The notes beneath the pieces were generated by a model that worked only from the letters and a program-made list of their open reading frames with translations, was not told where the DNA came from and made no database searches. A program made the translations under genes and the position numbers. From positions 39,389,625 through 39,453,624 of the forward strand of contig OX246739.1 in assembly GCA_945910005.1 (NCBI GenBank): a stretch of DNA of 64,000 nucleotides. Direction: 5' to 3'. The stretch comes from Isoperla grammatica (taxonomy: Eukaryota > Arthropoda > Insecta > Plecoptera > Perlodidae). The stretch's first letter is position 1. The number at the start of each line of letters is the position of its first letter. Positions 25,445 to 39,303 of this stretch are shown piece by piece.

Positions 25445-28400
25445 ACATGTCCTACACCGTGTTTGTGATTGAGTCGGTCATCGCCGATAAAACGGCGGCT
25501 TCATAAAGAATGTATGTGCCGGTCCTATTTATAACTGTGAGGGAAATTATACGCCAGAGTTTTCTGTCTGTGATCTGTGTGTTGTTAGGTCTAGTCATAC
25601 AGAATATTTACAGAGCTTTTGTCGTGCCATAATAATAACACCATAATTCTTAAAACTGTAAGTGAATTATTGATGATATAAAGATAGAATGTGCTGTGCT
25701 CCCTTAACGTATTAGTAGGTTGGCGGGTTTCAATCAACACCGCTTTTCTTAACGGTAAGATGTAACCAAAATAGTAATAGTTTGATATTTCCTGGTACCG
25801 AGCATTAGCAACCGTCATGCACTGGACTTAATCCGGGCAGGGGAAGCTTGTCACACGATGTAAGATTGCTTTCATAAGGTGTCCTGGCTTTTTTCGAGTT
25901 TCCTATATTTTATTCGCAACCATGAGTAATGTGTTTGTGATAAAAGTAAAAACACACTGTAGGGAGCTCACTTGTCATCCTCGCATTTGTCACACATTTG
26001 TTTCGTCATATTGGTTCAATGTGTTAAGCTCAATCCACAGTTTGAAATATGGGTTGAAATAACACTATGTTGTTATCCACTGACAATAGTGAGACAAAAT
26101 ACAGTGTTGCCATATTGGGTCAGTTTACAGAACCGAAGTAAACAACATTGCGGTTTCATTACAAAAACTATTGGTATGGACTGGAAGACCAATGACAATA
26201 CAACGTTTGGTTGAATAATCAGTTGATTAATTGTTTAATAATCATTGTGTTTGACGATGCCACCGCAACGAATTTACATAATAAATCATATCATAGTGTC
26301 CACCACTGAAAATCAGTTCCTCTTACTGAGTGGGTGGACAACAAATACATATTTATTTTTATTTATTTGTTAACTGGTTTCAATAAAATTAATTGTGAAT
26401 TAGTAAATTATATTTTGTAACCACATTATAATGTTTGGACAAAACGGGAGTTCATCTTTATAATTTGCATGGAAATATAGTCTACAGTCACTATTCATAC
26501 AGTTTACTTATGTAATGGACCGCAACAGCCGCAACACGAATAGCTGTAGTGCTGTACACATCTTGGTGTTCCTTATGGTCAATCAGCTCCAACAACTACA
26601 GTTAAAGGTACTTGGTTCAATAGAGTGCAACGTCTTTACTTAGGTTTGAGCACTTAGCATGGTTGTCTGATGTAAGCCATCTATCGTACTAGGCCACGCC
26701 CCCAGCAGTGGCGGAGTTACAAAGCGGCTGCCGTGTGTGTGTGTGGCTTGTTCGGGCACACATAATACATGACACCGGGTATAGGTTAAAACAGAGCAGA
26801 ATCGATTCTTGACTTTTAAGGCTGCACAGGTCTCGTTTTGTCTTTAGGGGAAAGAGTGGTCTGCTTTCAGGAAGATACTAACTGATCTTATATGTTGTAT
26901 TCTTGTCAAGGAAAAAAAAACATGTTGTTATCCAAAACACGCGGAAAATAAATGTTTAAATATTTTTAAAATTTCTTTGGTATTTATTTGTAATGCGTAA
27001 AACGAAATAACAGTTATTTTAAAATGTACCTCCAGCCCTATAGATGTCCTAATTGCATAATTCAAGCTGTGCAAAGTGAAAAGTTGCACATTTCCAACCT
27101 GACGTAACAAATGCCGTTAACAACACACAACGCACAAATACTTAATAAGAACTTAATTTTATATTTATGTAATTAACTTAAATTTTACGAGACGTTTACT
27201 TAACAAATTTTGAATTTTGATGCGGTTTTTGGTCAGATGAGGATAATCGGGTATCCGATGTCATCCGAAATGGTTTTTGCAGTTTGCTGGCTTCTTCATC
27301 GTTGTAAGATGTCTGGGAATGTGTAATAAAAATCTTGAACACTAGTAATCCTATTGCTCTAAAAAGGAATGTCCATGTATAAGAACATGATTGATAGACA
27401 AGGTCCGTAAATCCCCAGGCGGGGGCTCGTCGAACTCCCAAGCAGACCAGATGATGTTTCAATAGGAACAATGGAACGTGAATGGTCAGTGTATTGTGAT
27501 GCAACAAAACACACAGAGAATCGCGTGACGCAACAAGCGCCAATGTTCTACAATAAAATGCACATGTATTGATTAAATAAAACCCTCACAATGTAATTCC
27601 AATTTATTACATTGTTTTTCATGGCGTTCTCTTGGTAACGGATTTGTAGGACTAAGATTAAAGTAACGACTTCAGCATTACACAAACAGCTTTTTTGGAA
27701 GCTCGCTACTAAATCGTTGCCACGCTGTCTCACATTTCCTCTAGGACGCGTTTTGTATCCAGTTGTTTTATCAGATCCCATTATGATTTAGCATTGTATA
27801 TCTAGCCTTGTTATTTTTCTATAACGTAAAATGGCACACTACTCATTATTATGCCTGCGAGTATCGAATATCTAGATTTTGTTTGTAAAAATGAAGTAAA
27901 AAGGAAATTTAATAATACTTGGAACAAAAATACATGATAAATGAACGAATGAGAAATAAATTGATATTTGGTTTGAATTTAATCGTATGAAGAATTATGG
28001 TAGAGTGTTACAATACTTGTCCGATGCCTTGTGATGAGAGGGGGAGGGGGGGGGGGGGGGTTTCTTCTCTACAACACGAGTCGTTGTGACAAGAGATTGT
28101 TGGCTGAGTGAAGCAGACGTGCCCATCAAACGAATCGTTATTGTTTTATAAAGTTTCGCCGTAAACCTGGAATTCAGGCACTCGACTCAAATCATCACGT
28201 TGAACTTATACTGGCAAAATATGCTGCACACTTCGTACCCTCGATTGAAACGTTCTTCATAAAAGAGCACGATAAAATATTTTACTTTTGAGGCAAAATG
28301 TTGATGATTTCAAAATGAATATATCCCATCGACCTAACATCCAACCAAGACGCTTATCATTTTAAACTTAAATATCCACCTGGGTAACATATATCGATAG

Positions 28401-30043
28401 ATAACTTGCTTGCTTAGCTTTTAACATTGGTTGGTGTTGGTGACATATTATCTGTTGTATCTATTGAGTTACAGTTTTCCCAAAAATCTATCTTAATTTA
28501 TGCGTTGTAGTGATTGTTGGTAAATGATGACATGAGAATCGAGACCGAGCGGCTTTACATACAAACGACGGCTTTACAAAGAGTGTCGACTCTTATTATC
28601 TGAACAATTTGGGGCTGCAAGACAAACTCTTTCTAAATTGTTATATTTTGTTAAAGAATTGCTGTAGCTTAAAACCTGTGAAACAATCTCAGTTTCTTTT
28701 GGAGTGTTTCTTCCTGCTATCGGTGTGAATGATATCCACGATTGTCTTGCTATTATATTACAAGTACAAGAGATATTCAACAATGTCAATAAAGCATTTA
28801 CTACCCTAATTTAGTTGAATCAAACAGATTCCATTTGACAGAATACTGTAATTTACAAAGCACAAAAGGCCTAAATATTGTTCACGATACTACTATTATA
28901 AATACAAATTACCGTTATATTACAAACAATATTGAGAGCATAGGTTTCTATTTGAAAATGTAGATCGACGTTATCAAATCAGACAGAATCGGTCTTAAAC
29001 AACATATCTTCAACGATCTGCATTTTTGCGTCTGAGTTCCCAAGCCAAAAATTATACTTTTCGAGGTATTCGCGAATATAAAAAAGTTCCACTCTGGGCT
29101 AAACTTGGGAGCCTTTACAACGTATCTAGCAAACCATACGGAAAGTTGGTTCAAGTTTTCCTAAGTGATTCAAGTTTGGAAGGAAAGTGAAGAATGAAAC
29201 TCTTTTCTTCACATTGAATGACATTGACCTCTTTCCCACTTAAAAAGAAAAACATTTAACTAGACATCGTCTTAGAACTCATCTAACATTTCCCAGGACA
29301 TGTCTGGGGTTTATAGCTCTACTAAAGCTCAGCTGTACCAGCACAGACTCGGGGTTTACAGCTTGAGTTCAATGCTGAAACCTGGCTATGTTGGAGATTA
29401 TCCAAAAGCATGAATTCAAGATCAAGATGTTTTGACTAGTTAAATTAACTATCACTTTAGTATGCTGAACGTTAGCACTATGTGTCGTACTACATAGAAG
29501 TTGAATTGATTGTACCACCTATACTAAGCTGATATTAGCCCTGATTGTCTTGGTAGATAGTAAGTTACGTGTATCGCCTTGTTGCTATGTTGTTATGATA
29601 CCTCCAAATCTCATTGCTTTAGTTTTGCACCACAATAAAATTAAAATATACACTGAATTCATCTGCATTTGGAGCAGGAATAAACTACAACAATGGGATT
29701 GATAACTATGTAGCTTGAAACAAAACATTATGAAATCGTATGACTTATGCACAAGGTCAAATATATTAACATGCTGTAAATACAGTTCAATAACAAGGGT
29801 TTACATGCTGAACGTAATATTATTTTAACAATACCAAATTTTTACATAAAAATGTGATATGGTTTTATGTACAATGTCAATTCCGTATGTAATTTCGATG
29901 TGTTCATGATCAAAAACGTTATGATATTTTGTTGTATATCTACTGGATGCATGGCTTTCATTGTTAAAACTATCATATCGGTATTGTGTGTAAATGTATG
30001 TGAAATGAAGGTTGTCACTAATTTGAGTTTCTTTTCTTTCCAG

Positions 30044-30073
30044 TCAAGAAAGCGTTATTTGTCGGGGTCCAAG
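30044..30073 (+). CDS. unc-13: unc-13 exon, start of C2A domain (30-nt microexon)
   Basis: This very short exon encodes KKALFVGVQ, preceded by a split codon xTC (Val if the upstream exon ends in G) and ending with a single G. The acceptor has a strong pyrimidine tract (cttttctttccag) and the donor is AAG|GTAAGT, close to consensus. UNC13 proteins begin their C2A domain with VKKAKF or VKRAKF a few residues after the start, so this is the first beta strand. The terminal G joins the CC of the exon at 43306 to make Ala, and the reading then runs into [10 protein letters not shown] without a gap. The exon is too short to be found by ORF length. Support comes from splice sites, phase and family match. 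The exon supplying the initiator Met is not securely identified. Confidence 0.78.
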
Positions 30074-32229
30074 GTAAGTTGTCTTCACTTCATCCACTGG
30101 TCTAGTTCTAAAGCTGTTTTGTGTTTTATTCGGTCACGAGCCCCTGTGCAATCGCCCGAGTCACTCGACACTTGTAGCATATCTCTGTCTCTGGTGGTCA
30201 CTCGTGTTTCCTATACCACTCGACTTAGCGCTAAACGTTCTCAAACTACAAATAAGTAACTACGAATACCTGGATAGGCATAATTGATTCGTGTGTCAAG
30301 GGTGTCCGGAAATGTTATGACATTATGCTCTGAGGATTAATACGAAATACATGACTTTTTATGTAGATGTTAATGAATGGTAAAAAGGACACCTACTATC
30401 TATACAGCAGCAAAATTTAAAACATACTTTTCAAAAACTGTTAGATCGACAAGACCATATACAATATCATACATCTGTTTCTAAAAACGGGTCAGGATGT
30501 GGTTGCCACCTATTTCTTGGGCATCGATATCAATACAAATTTTATTCGAGGCTCATACTGTTGTTATATTTCCTATTATTTCAGTCAATAGAGAAGTTTC
30601 CCCGGGGTGAACTTTTCTATCGACTCTGTTATTGCCTATCGCATGTCGAATGTTTTGTTAATGATTTATGCCAATACTTTATTTATATGTCTGTGAAAGA
30701 CAAGCGAACTGCTATTTAAATGTTTAACCAACGATTTAGAAATTTTAAATCGTGTGTGTTCCTCGTTTCCTATACGAGGACAGTTGAAGGCAAGGTGCAC
30801 TGAATCGTCAATAGAAGCGCGATCATTTTAAAAACTTAATTGGAAAAAATTGTTTTGACACAAAGATGTTTTTGTTATCTTTAATAATTCTCACATTAAT
30901 ATAACTTGTAACGTTTAACATTGCGAAAATAGGTTAGTCGACTTGACTTGGTAGTTCGACCTTTTAAGGGACGTTGAGTTGAAGGTCAAGTAGGTTTGTC
31001 GAGGCCAAGTAATATTCACAACGGGTCGAAGGAGCGTCATATATGGATCAATGCCTGGTCAATAGTCAGTCGGGCTTGAATACACGTACAGTAGGAATTA
31101 GTAGTAGTAGCTACGTCATGGATAGGCATGTCCGGTAGCCTATCGGCGTCACGGAGCAACGACCATCGCTGATAATAAAACAGCGCGCCATTTTATAGTT
31201 TTAATCATATATTCAAGAACGTTTAACAGTGGTGGAAAACTGTGACATGGATAAGGGTGTCACTTTAATCTGAGTTCAATTATTTGTGTACAATAATGCG
31301 GGGTTTCTTGGGTTCAACTCTAGAATAAATCAGTTAGCGAGTCTTACGCAACGATGCAAAACTATGGACATGTTTTATAATGAGTATTACAAAACTAATT
31401 ATTTTTCATGAATTAGGGAGATTTGTGTATTATTTACAATATTAGTTGGGCTATAAGAATACATGCTTATTCTTCGTTTTATTTACCTACACCTTTTGCA
31501 TTTCCTGCACTGTGCCCCGTAGTAGAGGATAAGAGGCAGTGTAAAAAGTACAACAGGTTTAGGTAAATCAAACAAACCTAATATCTGGATGTTTAGTAGA
31601 ACTGGAGTTGGCGGGGAAGGAGGGGAAGTTTGAAGTACCAGGAAGAGGAAAAGCCTCCCTGAAATACCCACCCTCTCTGTGGGCATCGTCTATCGTGACC
31701 CGGTAAACACGTGTATAGATTTGCGATGTGTTTATACAAAGTGAAACCCTGCATTCAATTTGTCGCGAGTAAACGTTGGAGTGTGTTGACAACTAGTCCG
31801 ACTGCTGACTCGACTTGACCCTGTTTCTGCGGACAAGCGATCCGTTCATTTCCTGGCTGCCTCAACACGCGGGACGAGACGCGAGTTTCGATTTCAGTCC
31901 TCTGCGTTAAATTGACGGAGCCTCCTCCCCCCGCTCCAACCCCGCCCCCCCCCCATACCCCTCTGCACTCTGCACTCCGCACTACTCTCCTCTTCCGACA
32001 AAAGTTCATATAACTAATGGCTTTGTTGCTGACAAATTGATCACGACATTTTCTCGAAACCAACTCATAAAAGAACGAGTTGACACAGATACGTCCATAA
32101 CACAAACACATGCATTGCACAACAATTTATAATTATTATTTTATTATTACTTCGTCACAGACCAACAGTAATGCTCATCGTGTCACAATGATTTGTTTTT
32201 CCAACAACATATTAACTATTAACAGGGAT

Positions 32230-32597
32230 GGATACTTCTACGTCAAAAAGAGGCACAACATTTTCATTTTTTAATTATAACTCAATAATGGCCACTTTGA
32301 AATCGAAAATCTGAATCAACAGCGCACTGTGGTTTGATGAGCCATACATACTGAATGCTCTAAATTGTGTATTACTTACATTATAATCAGTATGGTTTTT
32401 ATTTATAATTAATTGTGTTTCTTATTATCGATTTAACATTCAAAATAACTACGCTAATAATGGTTAGAATTTTTATCAGTCTATATTTTCTTACCATAAC
32501 ACTGTGCGCTATCTACTTAGATTTTCGATTTTGTGTTGCAATCTTAAGATATAATTAAAAAATTAAACTTTTCTGCGTTGTTTGACGTAGAAGTACC
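32230..32597. mobile_element. foldback MITE, copy 1
   Basis: The ends ggatacttctacgtcaaa and tttgacgtagaagtacc are inverted copies. The arms extend about 100 bases inward through aaatcgaaaatctgaatc and acagcgcactgtgg, and their complement. The centre is AT-rich. It is non-coding. The whole element aligns with the reverse complement of 32778-33132. Confidence 0.88.
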
Positions 32598-32777
32598 CTT
32601 CGCTCAATGGAGCTCTTGGTATCTATGGTAGAGGTTTGATATCACTCCCTCTCTACGATCATATAACGATCGTGGACATCTTGATCGACCAACCCACGGA
32701 TATCCCGAAGAAATTAATACACGCTTCAAAGTTAGTAGTCCGGTATGACTGTATGGCAAGAGTTCTTTGTTAAGAGC

Positions 32778-33132
32778 GAATGCTCTGCGTCAAAAACCGC
32801 AGACAATTTCCATTTTTTAATTATATCTCAAGACTGCAACACAAAATGGAAAATCTGAGTCAACAGCGCACTGTGTTTTGGTAAGCCCTACAGACTGAAT
32901 GAAATGTAATAACTTTGGCATAGTTATTTTCATAATTAAATCGATAATAAGTCATAAAATTAATTAGAAATAGAAAACTATATCGATTATAATGTAAGAC
33001 ACAATTAAAGCATTCGTATGTAGGGATTCCCAAACCACAGTGCGCTGTTGATTGAGATTTTCGATTTCGAAGACTATTCTTGAGATGTAATTTAAAAATT
33101 AAAATTGTGTGCGGTTTTTGACGTCGAGGTAT
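32778..33132. mobile_element. foldback MITE, copy 2 (opposite orientation)
   Basis: The arms contain ctgcgtcaaaaaccgcagac and gtgcggtttttgacgtcgag, with gtcaacagcgcactgtg and its complement inside. Relative to copy 1 it is inverted and sits about 180 bases away, so the pair could itself form a larger inverted structure. The left tip is degenerate. Confidence 0.86.
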
Positions 33133-34081
33133 CCTTTTCTGTAAAGTACTAAATACTATGCCTATACACTATGCCTTCCCACTTTATAGGTTCTTTAAGT
33201 TTCACTTTAGTGTAGTGTTCAGTAGATTGGAGAGTGTTACGAAGACAGAATACAAGTGACCGAGACATGACTTGCTTATCCGAACAATATGAACGCAAAT
33301 GTCGTGTCTACATTGTTCATAAAGATTAACGAACGTAAACAGGCCGTAACCGTACGATCGTAAAACCTCGGCTATGTAAACTAGTGGTTAAGTTCATAGA
33401 ATCATATCCCATGCATTTATACTGACACCTGGGGAAAGCGATAAAACGAAAGAGGACGGACATTTTGAACTGTAATTACATAACACAATAAACTCCCTTC
33501 GTTGATTCAAACGAGGTTTTGTTACACGTCAATATCGCGTATGCACGTGTACCCTTGCCTCGATGTACACTATTGTGCAATGGTTCTTGTTTTTAAAATA
33601 AGTAAAGATGGACAGTTTGCCGGCTTATTGTAGCTGTGTGTACTTTAGGAAATTGCGAGGGAAATTGTGCACGGTTTTCAATTGAAAATGCGCTTAATAA
33701 TGCGCAATTTGAAGTTCGAAATTAAAACGTTGATCTAAAAAAAAAAAAACATACAGTTTGCTATATTTAAGCAGAGTATACAGCCAATATTGTTATTTTC
33801 TCCATAGTTGCACGCGAATTTTGCAAAAAAAAACAACATAAAACAAACATGAAATTATATGAGGCACAATAACTTTTGTAAGTGAATTGTTCATATCACG
33901 CTTTCGGCTAAAGGGAAAAAAGGTTTATATAAAATAAGAGACGAAATTTATACGACATAATTAGCTGTAACTGAGTTATAAATACGTGTAACATTTTCAT
34001 ATACAGTACATTTTAAAACAACTAGGATTTTGGTTATTAAACAATCATGAAAATAAAATTGTATGACATTAAAAAAAATCT

Positions 34082-34082
34082 T

Positions 34083-34111
<29 letters not shown>
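34082..34111. repeat. AGTTT pentanucleotide repeat
   Basis: About six tandem tagtt units. Confidence 0.9.
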
Positions 34112-34114
<3 letters not shown>

Positions 34115-36267
34115 GACAACATATACATATATTACATAATAATGATACATATTTGTTGACAGATACAGTGATCTGTATTGTTGTCCTGTTTTATATAGCC
34201 TAATAAAAGTAATTGTACAGAGACTACTATGGCTATAGTCCCCTAATATGGTCAAAGTATTCATCATAATATATACTGAATACAATCCAAAAAATATGTT
34301 AATTATATAGTGATTAGCATAAATTATTACAAACGTGAAAATAATTCCTCAGAAGTTAATTTCTGATTGAACGAGAATATTGTGACATATGAGTAGGCTT
34401 ACTCGAGCAGTCTTTTGTTGGTTTCTAATTTAGTAAATTTATGAATGTTCATAAAATTGAAACGTGCAGACACCCTGTGACGTATAGAGAGTGGCGATGG
34501 GGGAGGGGGGGGGGGGGGGGGCTGGAGCTCCCACCAATTTCTGTTTGCCTAGTCTGGAAACTTTCCTGTATAGATGAAATTGTACAAGTTGTAACAATAT
34601 AATAATAATAATTATATATAATACTTAGTTGAAATTATTTTGAAATCGTATTTGGCGCCGTTGTGGCAGCTCTCCCGAAATATATTCCTGCATACGCCAC
34701 TGCAGACTCTCATTGAAACAACTACAGTCGTAATAAAGTAACGAAACACCCGGTATCTTCCACTTGACTCTCGATATCAGTTTTACGAATGTCTTTCTTA
34801 CGTTGTTTGCGTGCTGACTATATCGGCCGGCTCGTCAATAACTCGATACACAGACGAAGCTCAGATTGCTCTGTCGGTGCAGCTGCCTTGTCTTACTGGC
34901 ACGCACGGCATCTCAACACACACAGACATAACCACTCAACCAGTTGGTCGAACAATCAATAACGGTTCATTTAGAACACTTTTATATTATCTTTCTTACA
35001 ATTGCTTCCATTTTTAAATTATTGAAATAGAGAGTTGAAAATTCAGTTTCAGCATGGAAATAAAATAGAGATTTCTAATTATTAGAATTTTGAAAATAGG
35101 TTTGTAACTGATGTATGAAAACTCTATTGAATGATTATGTTTTAATTACACGCGAATTAAAAACATGTTCAATATTTTTTTTATAAATTATGTGGATTAT
35201 AAATACAAATGTAATTAAAAAATAAACTAAAACAAGTTAGTGATCTTGAAACAATACAATAAATATACTTATAATGATAATAATCAAGTAAAGATTATTA
35301 TATCAAGGTTTTTAAAAAATGTTATGCGACTTGATGCCATGATCCCATTATTTATTTAAAAAATATTTTCCTGTGTGTTTGTTACAAGTGGTTTAGTTAA
35401 ACCACTGTTTTATTATTTCATTGATTCAGTCGTCTGAAAATGTTAAGGCCTGTACATTATATAAACAATTTAATTTAACCACGTCAAATTTTCCCACAGC
35501 TTATCCACAGTAATATTTAACTCATATCCACTTATCCACAGGTGGTAAATTCTCAAGTAATTGTGCTTTTAATTATCCTTGTCAAGGCTCGAGGTTTTGT
35601 TGCGATCTTAATTGGGCGTTCGTGTTTTTGAAACTCAACAGGTCATTTGATTTAATTGTCAATTATGAATTCCTTTGACAAGAAATTAGTTGTAATTAAT
35701 TTCAATGTTGAACGGACGGGCTCGCGTATTTCTTCTCCACCGGAATACTTTCAAGTGCTAATAAAGACTCGGGAAACGAAAAGGAAATGGTTTTATCGAC
35801 GCGACTAGTCTATCTAACAAAGGGTTTGTCTCAATTCGAGTTTCACAGCAACGAGCAAAGCTATTTAAAAATAAACTTAATTAAATGCCTCAAGCCTCCA
35901 CAACCCAACAAGTGAACAATTAAGTTACAAGTTAGCTACGCGTACCTCACTTCCAGCTACTTTGGGTCCGTGTGCATTCCCCAGGTAAATAACTCGAGGC
36001 AACCTCTGGAACAATTACAATTATTTCTTCGTGTGATAGTTTGAACATTCAGGCAGTAAATAGTGCCATACAACCAGTTTCTTGCCCTTATGTGTTAAAT
36101 CGACCCTTTTTCCCTCATGACAAAGAATTGCTTTTATATAAAGCCTGTTGAATCAATTTTCGAAACACTTGTCCTAAAAAATGCAAAAAGAAACCATAAA
36201 ACTTTGTTTGAAATGTCCATGTAGAATAAAACGTGTTCGTACAGGGATCTCACTGATCGCTGATGAG

Positions 36268-36935
36268 ATGATATTTGGGCTTTACGTCTCATATTTTTGA
36301 AACGATGCTAATTGAGACGATGAGTGGATGATTATGAAGTTGAAACAACGCCACATTACATCCATGCCCAAGCCAGGAAGCGAACCTAGATCGCAGAGAC
36401 CGTGGTTTACTATAAACCTACGCCTAATCAACCACGGCCAACTATACTGGCCTTACTGGCCGCGAGCAAACACACGGCCTTACGCCAACGGTTTAGCCGC
36501 GGTCGCTTAGCCGGTTCCCATACGAACACCGAAGTTAAGCAACCTGGGGCTAGGTCAGGAGGTGGATGGGTGACCACTCACCTCTGAAACACTAGTTACC
36601 GTTGGTTAGAGCAGATTGGAGGGCTCGAAAGCTTGTGTAACAGCTCCGTTCTTCTCGTCAACTGCTCAGCAGTCCAGGTTAGTGGAAGAACCTATATGAC
36701 TGGTCAAAGTTACACCGTCCTTTCGGATGGGACGTAAAGCCGATGGTCCCCTTGGTACTTTTCGACAGGAGTAGGCTACGTGCTGGTACCAGGCTTCCCC
36801 TCCTCCCTTCCTCATTATCATTCATCAATCATCACTCATCAGGCTAAAGAGGGCATTGTGCCCTACACTAAATAAAATAAAAATAAATAACACGGCCTTA
36901 CGGCGTTCAAGCAATGGTATTGTTACCTATCACAC
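36268..36935 (-). repeat. tRNA-derived SINE-like element, interrupted by a 5S-SINE
   Basis: On the minus strand the head includes gatctaggttcgcttcctgg (B-box-like) and ggttgattaggcgtagg. The tail has ccactcatcgtctcaattag and aaaatatgagacgtaaagc, near 36280-36330. The 5' part continues beyond the inserted 5S-SINE, because the sequence resumes exactly at the duplicated target at 36890. The outer (5') boundary near 36935 is approximate. Confidence 0.7.
36485..36889 (+). mobile_element. 5S rRNA-derived SINE with 13-bp target duplication
   Basis: The head resembles the 5S rRNA internal promoter: ccgaagttaagcaacctggg and ggaggtggatgggtgacc correspond to the A-box and C-box regions of 5S RNA. The body contains cctttcggatgggacgtaaa, a motif I recall from other invertebrate SINEs. 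The tail has gggcattgtgccctac and an A-rich end with taaataaaataaaaataaat. The 13-base string acacggccttacg flanks it exactly at 36472-36484 and 36890-36902. That proves insertion into the older minus-strand SINE. Transcription would be by RNA polymerase III, and mobilisation would need a partner LINE. Confidence 0.9.
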
Positions 36936-37036
36936 TTCTTTACCGCGCAAAGCTTAAAATACATCCAAACTTCATTGATAATATGCGATCCAACTGCGCA
37001 GATTCACGTAGCGTGATGTCGCGCATGTAAGTTGTG

Positions 37037-37186
37037 TGACGTCATACGTAGCTTGAATGGAGGGAGATATACTCTCTGGTTCTGGGAAGATGCCAGTGTG
37101 AGTCCGCCATTAACACACACACTGTCCGCCAGTGATGCCAGATCGCTCTAGCAAGTCTTCCGCATCGCAATCATCCGCGTACAGAG
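37037..37186 (+). promoter_or_regulatory. possible alternative promoter and first exon inside unc-13
   Basis: A full CRE palindrome, TGACGTCA, lies at 37037-37044. It sits in a CpG-containing patch that is unusual for this intron. A weak TATA-like string lies near 37066. At 37135 an ATG opens MPDRSSKSSASQSSAYR followed by one G and GTACAA, a phase-1 donor at 37187 compatible with the exon at 43306. A transcript starting here would skip the first C2A strand, so the domain would be incomplete. That argues for caution. All of this is inference from motif order and phase. Confidence 0.2.
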
Positions 37187-39303
37187 GTACAAATATACAT
37201 TCACAAAATGCAACTAATAAAACTTTTTTTGTAGTAGAAAGATGTTTATTTAGAATTCACTCTTCGACATAAGTAAATCAAGGGTCGGACAAAATATGTC
37301 TTTACTCAAAGTTGTCTCCTGGATTCACCCTACTATTGTTTGGCTTATGCCCAGTATTTCAATGTCTCAATGACTATTTATTCGTTATCTTGTTTTTTTC
37401 ATGGCCACCACCAATCAAAACCTTAGAAATCCTCCAAATAGCTCATTTGCTACATAAATAACTTTCCTATTTGTTGATTATAATTCCGGCTTTTAATCTT
37501 ATTTACGATTTAATAGCTCACATAATTTGACGAGAAAGAACGACCAGTAACCGCATTGTATGAAAAATGACTGCAGCAGAGTAACTGTTGTTGGAGTAAA
37601 TACGTGTTCTGCCCTACTTATGTCGCATACTGTACATGATGTACATGTATGTAACACGAACGGAAACATGTATATAGAATTGAAAGCATAACTAAAACAC
37701 AAATGCACATGTCAAACATTTCGTTTACACGTTACACACATTCAATACAGTTGCATGCATGGAATAGATACAATATTAACATCTTAATCATTGCAACAAG
37801 AATGGTTTACCGAGACGTCAGTACATGTTAAAACGGATGACGTCACAATACTTGAGTATAGACGACGGAAGATATGGACTGATGCCAGGTGATACGCCAG
37901 CCAACCCGTTGCATTGATCTCGCTGCATATACTTCGTTGGCTTCCAGTGTTTCACTTAATCAAATGTAAACAATGGCGATTAAATTCAAACACCCATAAT
38001 GTGGATGAGGTTCAACTAATTATTTGACAGTTTGTCGACCTGGGGTCAATATCGTAGTAGCTTACATCATGTTCGTATAATTGAATGAAAACATGCAACA
38101 TAATATACATGGTTATGCCATATTCATAGAAGAGAATGTATTATTATGAAGGTACACAAGTGTGAATATTTTGTACCTAGCTTCGTGTATCACAACAACA
38201 ATCTCTATTTAATTTTAGAGAATTTGATGTTAATAAATATTTACATATATTTCGATGTTTCAGTTTAAATACTGTGTAATATGTATTTTAAGTTTAATCA
38301 CATTGACATATTCGTACGAACACTCAACCGATCACAATTATCGTGTTTTTGGCAAAAATATATTCTTTCAATCTAATTCTGTTTCTATGAAATATTGAGC
38401 GTGGGAGTTATTGAATTATAACATAATAAAATAGATTCACTACCGTGGTTATAAAACATATTTTACTCATAAATAAGTTGTAGAATAACACTTCAAAATG
38501 GGTGTATACTCCTTCTGTACGTCCATATTTTAATAATAAACATCCCTTGATACATGATTCAAAGCATTGTATTATTAAGTCACAACTTATTTTACCCTTC
38601 TTGGTTTTATAGACCGGCCAAACGTCCCCTTGCAAATCCAGGCCAATATGTTAGAATAGATTTTTAAAACATGTTAATGTAATGTCCATTGCGTCTTTGT
38701 TTCGACCAGGAATTAGTAACTTCATGTGATCTGGGACTGGTTTCGTTAGAGCTAGGTCCAGAGTTAGGCCACTCTTAGAGTTAAGACCAGAAAAAGACAG
38801 AAACTCTTCTGCATCCAGACCATGGTCTCTACTTTCAAGTTGTCATGTTGTTCGCCACCATTTCTCTCTTGAACGAGACAGATTGTTTCCGACGTTCAGT
38901 TCAGATAACTCGTTGTTTGTCGAAGCGTTCTCGAGTATTGTGACGTTTGTGAGTGTTGCTCTAAGAGTTTGCACTAGCCTTTTTTTATTGGAATTACCTA
39001 AAACGTTTCCATCTTTCAATACATATATCAAGAAATATGTGCAGAACAGGAGTGTCTTAAATTAGCAAATTATTCACATAAATAAATATAAACTCTGAAC
39101 TCCAGTTATTATTCATTGCACACACAAACATCAATGAGATCAAAGGTCGGTAAAACGTCCTATTGGAAGCGATCAGACGTCAATCACGTAGGGTTTCCGC
39201 TGAGCTCGCATTACAGCGTGTTATTCACACAGGAGCGCTCTTGTCGCTACAAGCGACGGCGACTCGCATAGACACCTCGCCTGGTTGCCATACTTAGAGC
39301 GCT

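Larger units (their letters stand above)
22451..30043. other. gene-poor DNA upstream of the first recognised unc-13 exon
   Basis: Probably first-intron or 5' flanking DNA. A CpG-rich patch lies at 22630-22870, and a duplicated segment at 23425-23655. A C18 run occurs at 25427-25444 and a G15 run at 28046-28060. No other coding evidence is seen. Confidence 0.55.
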
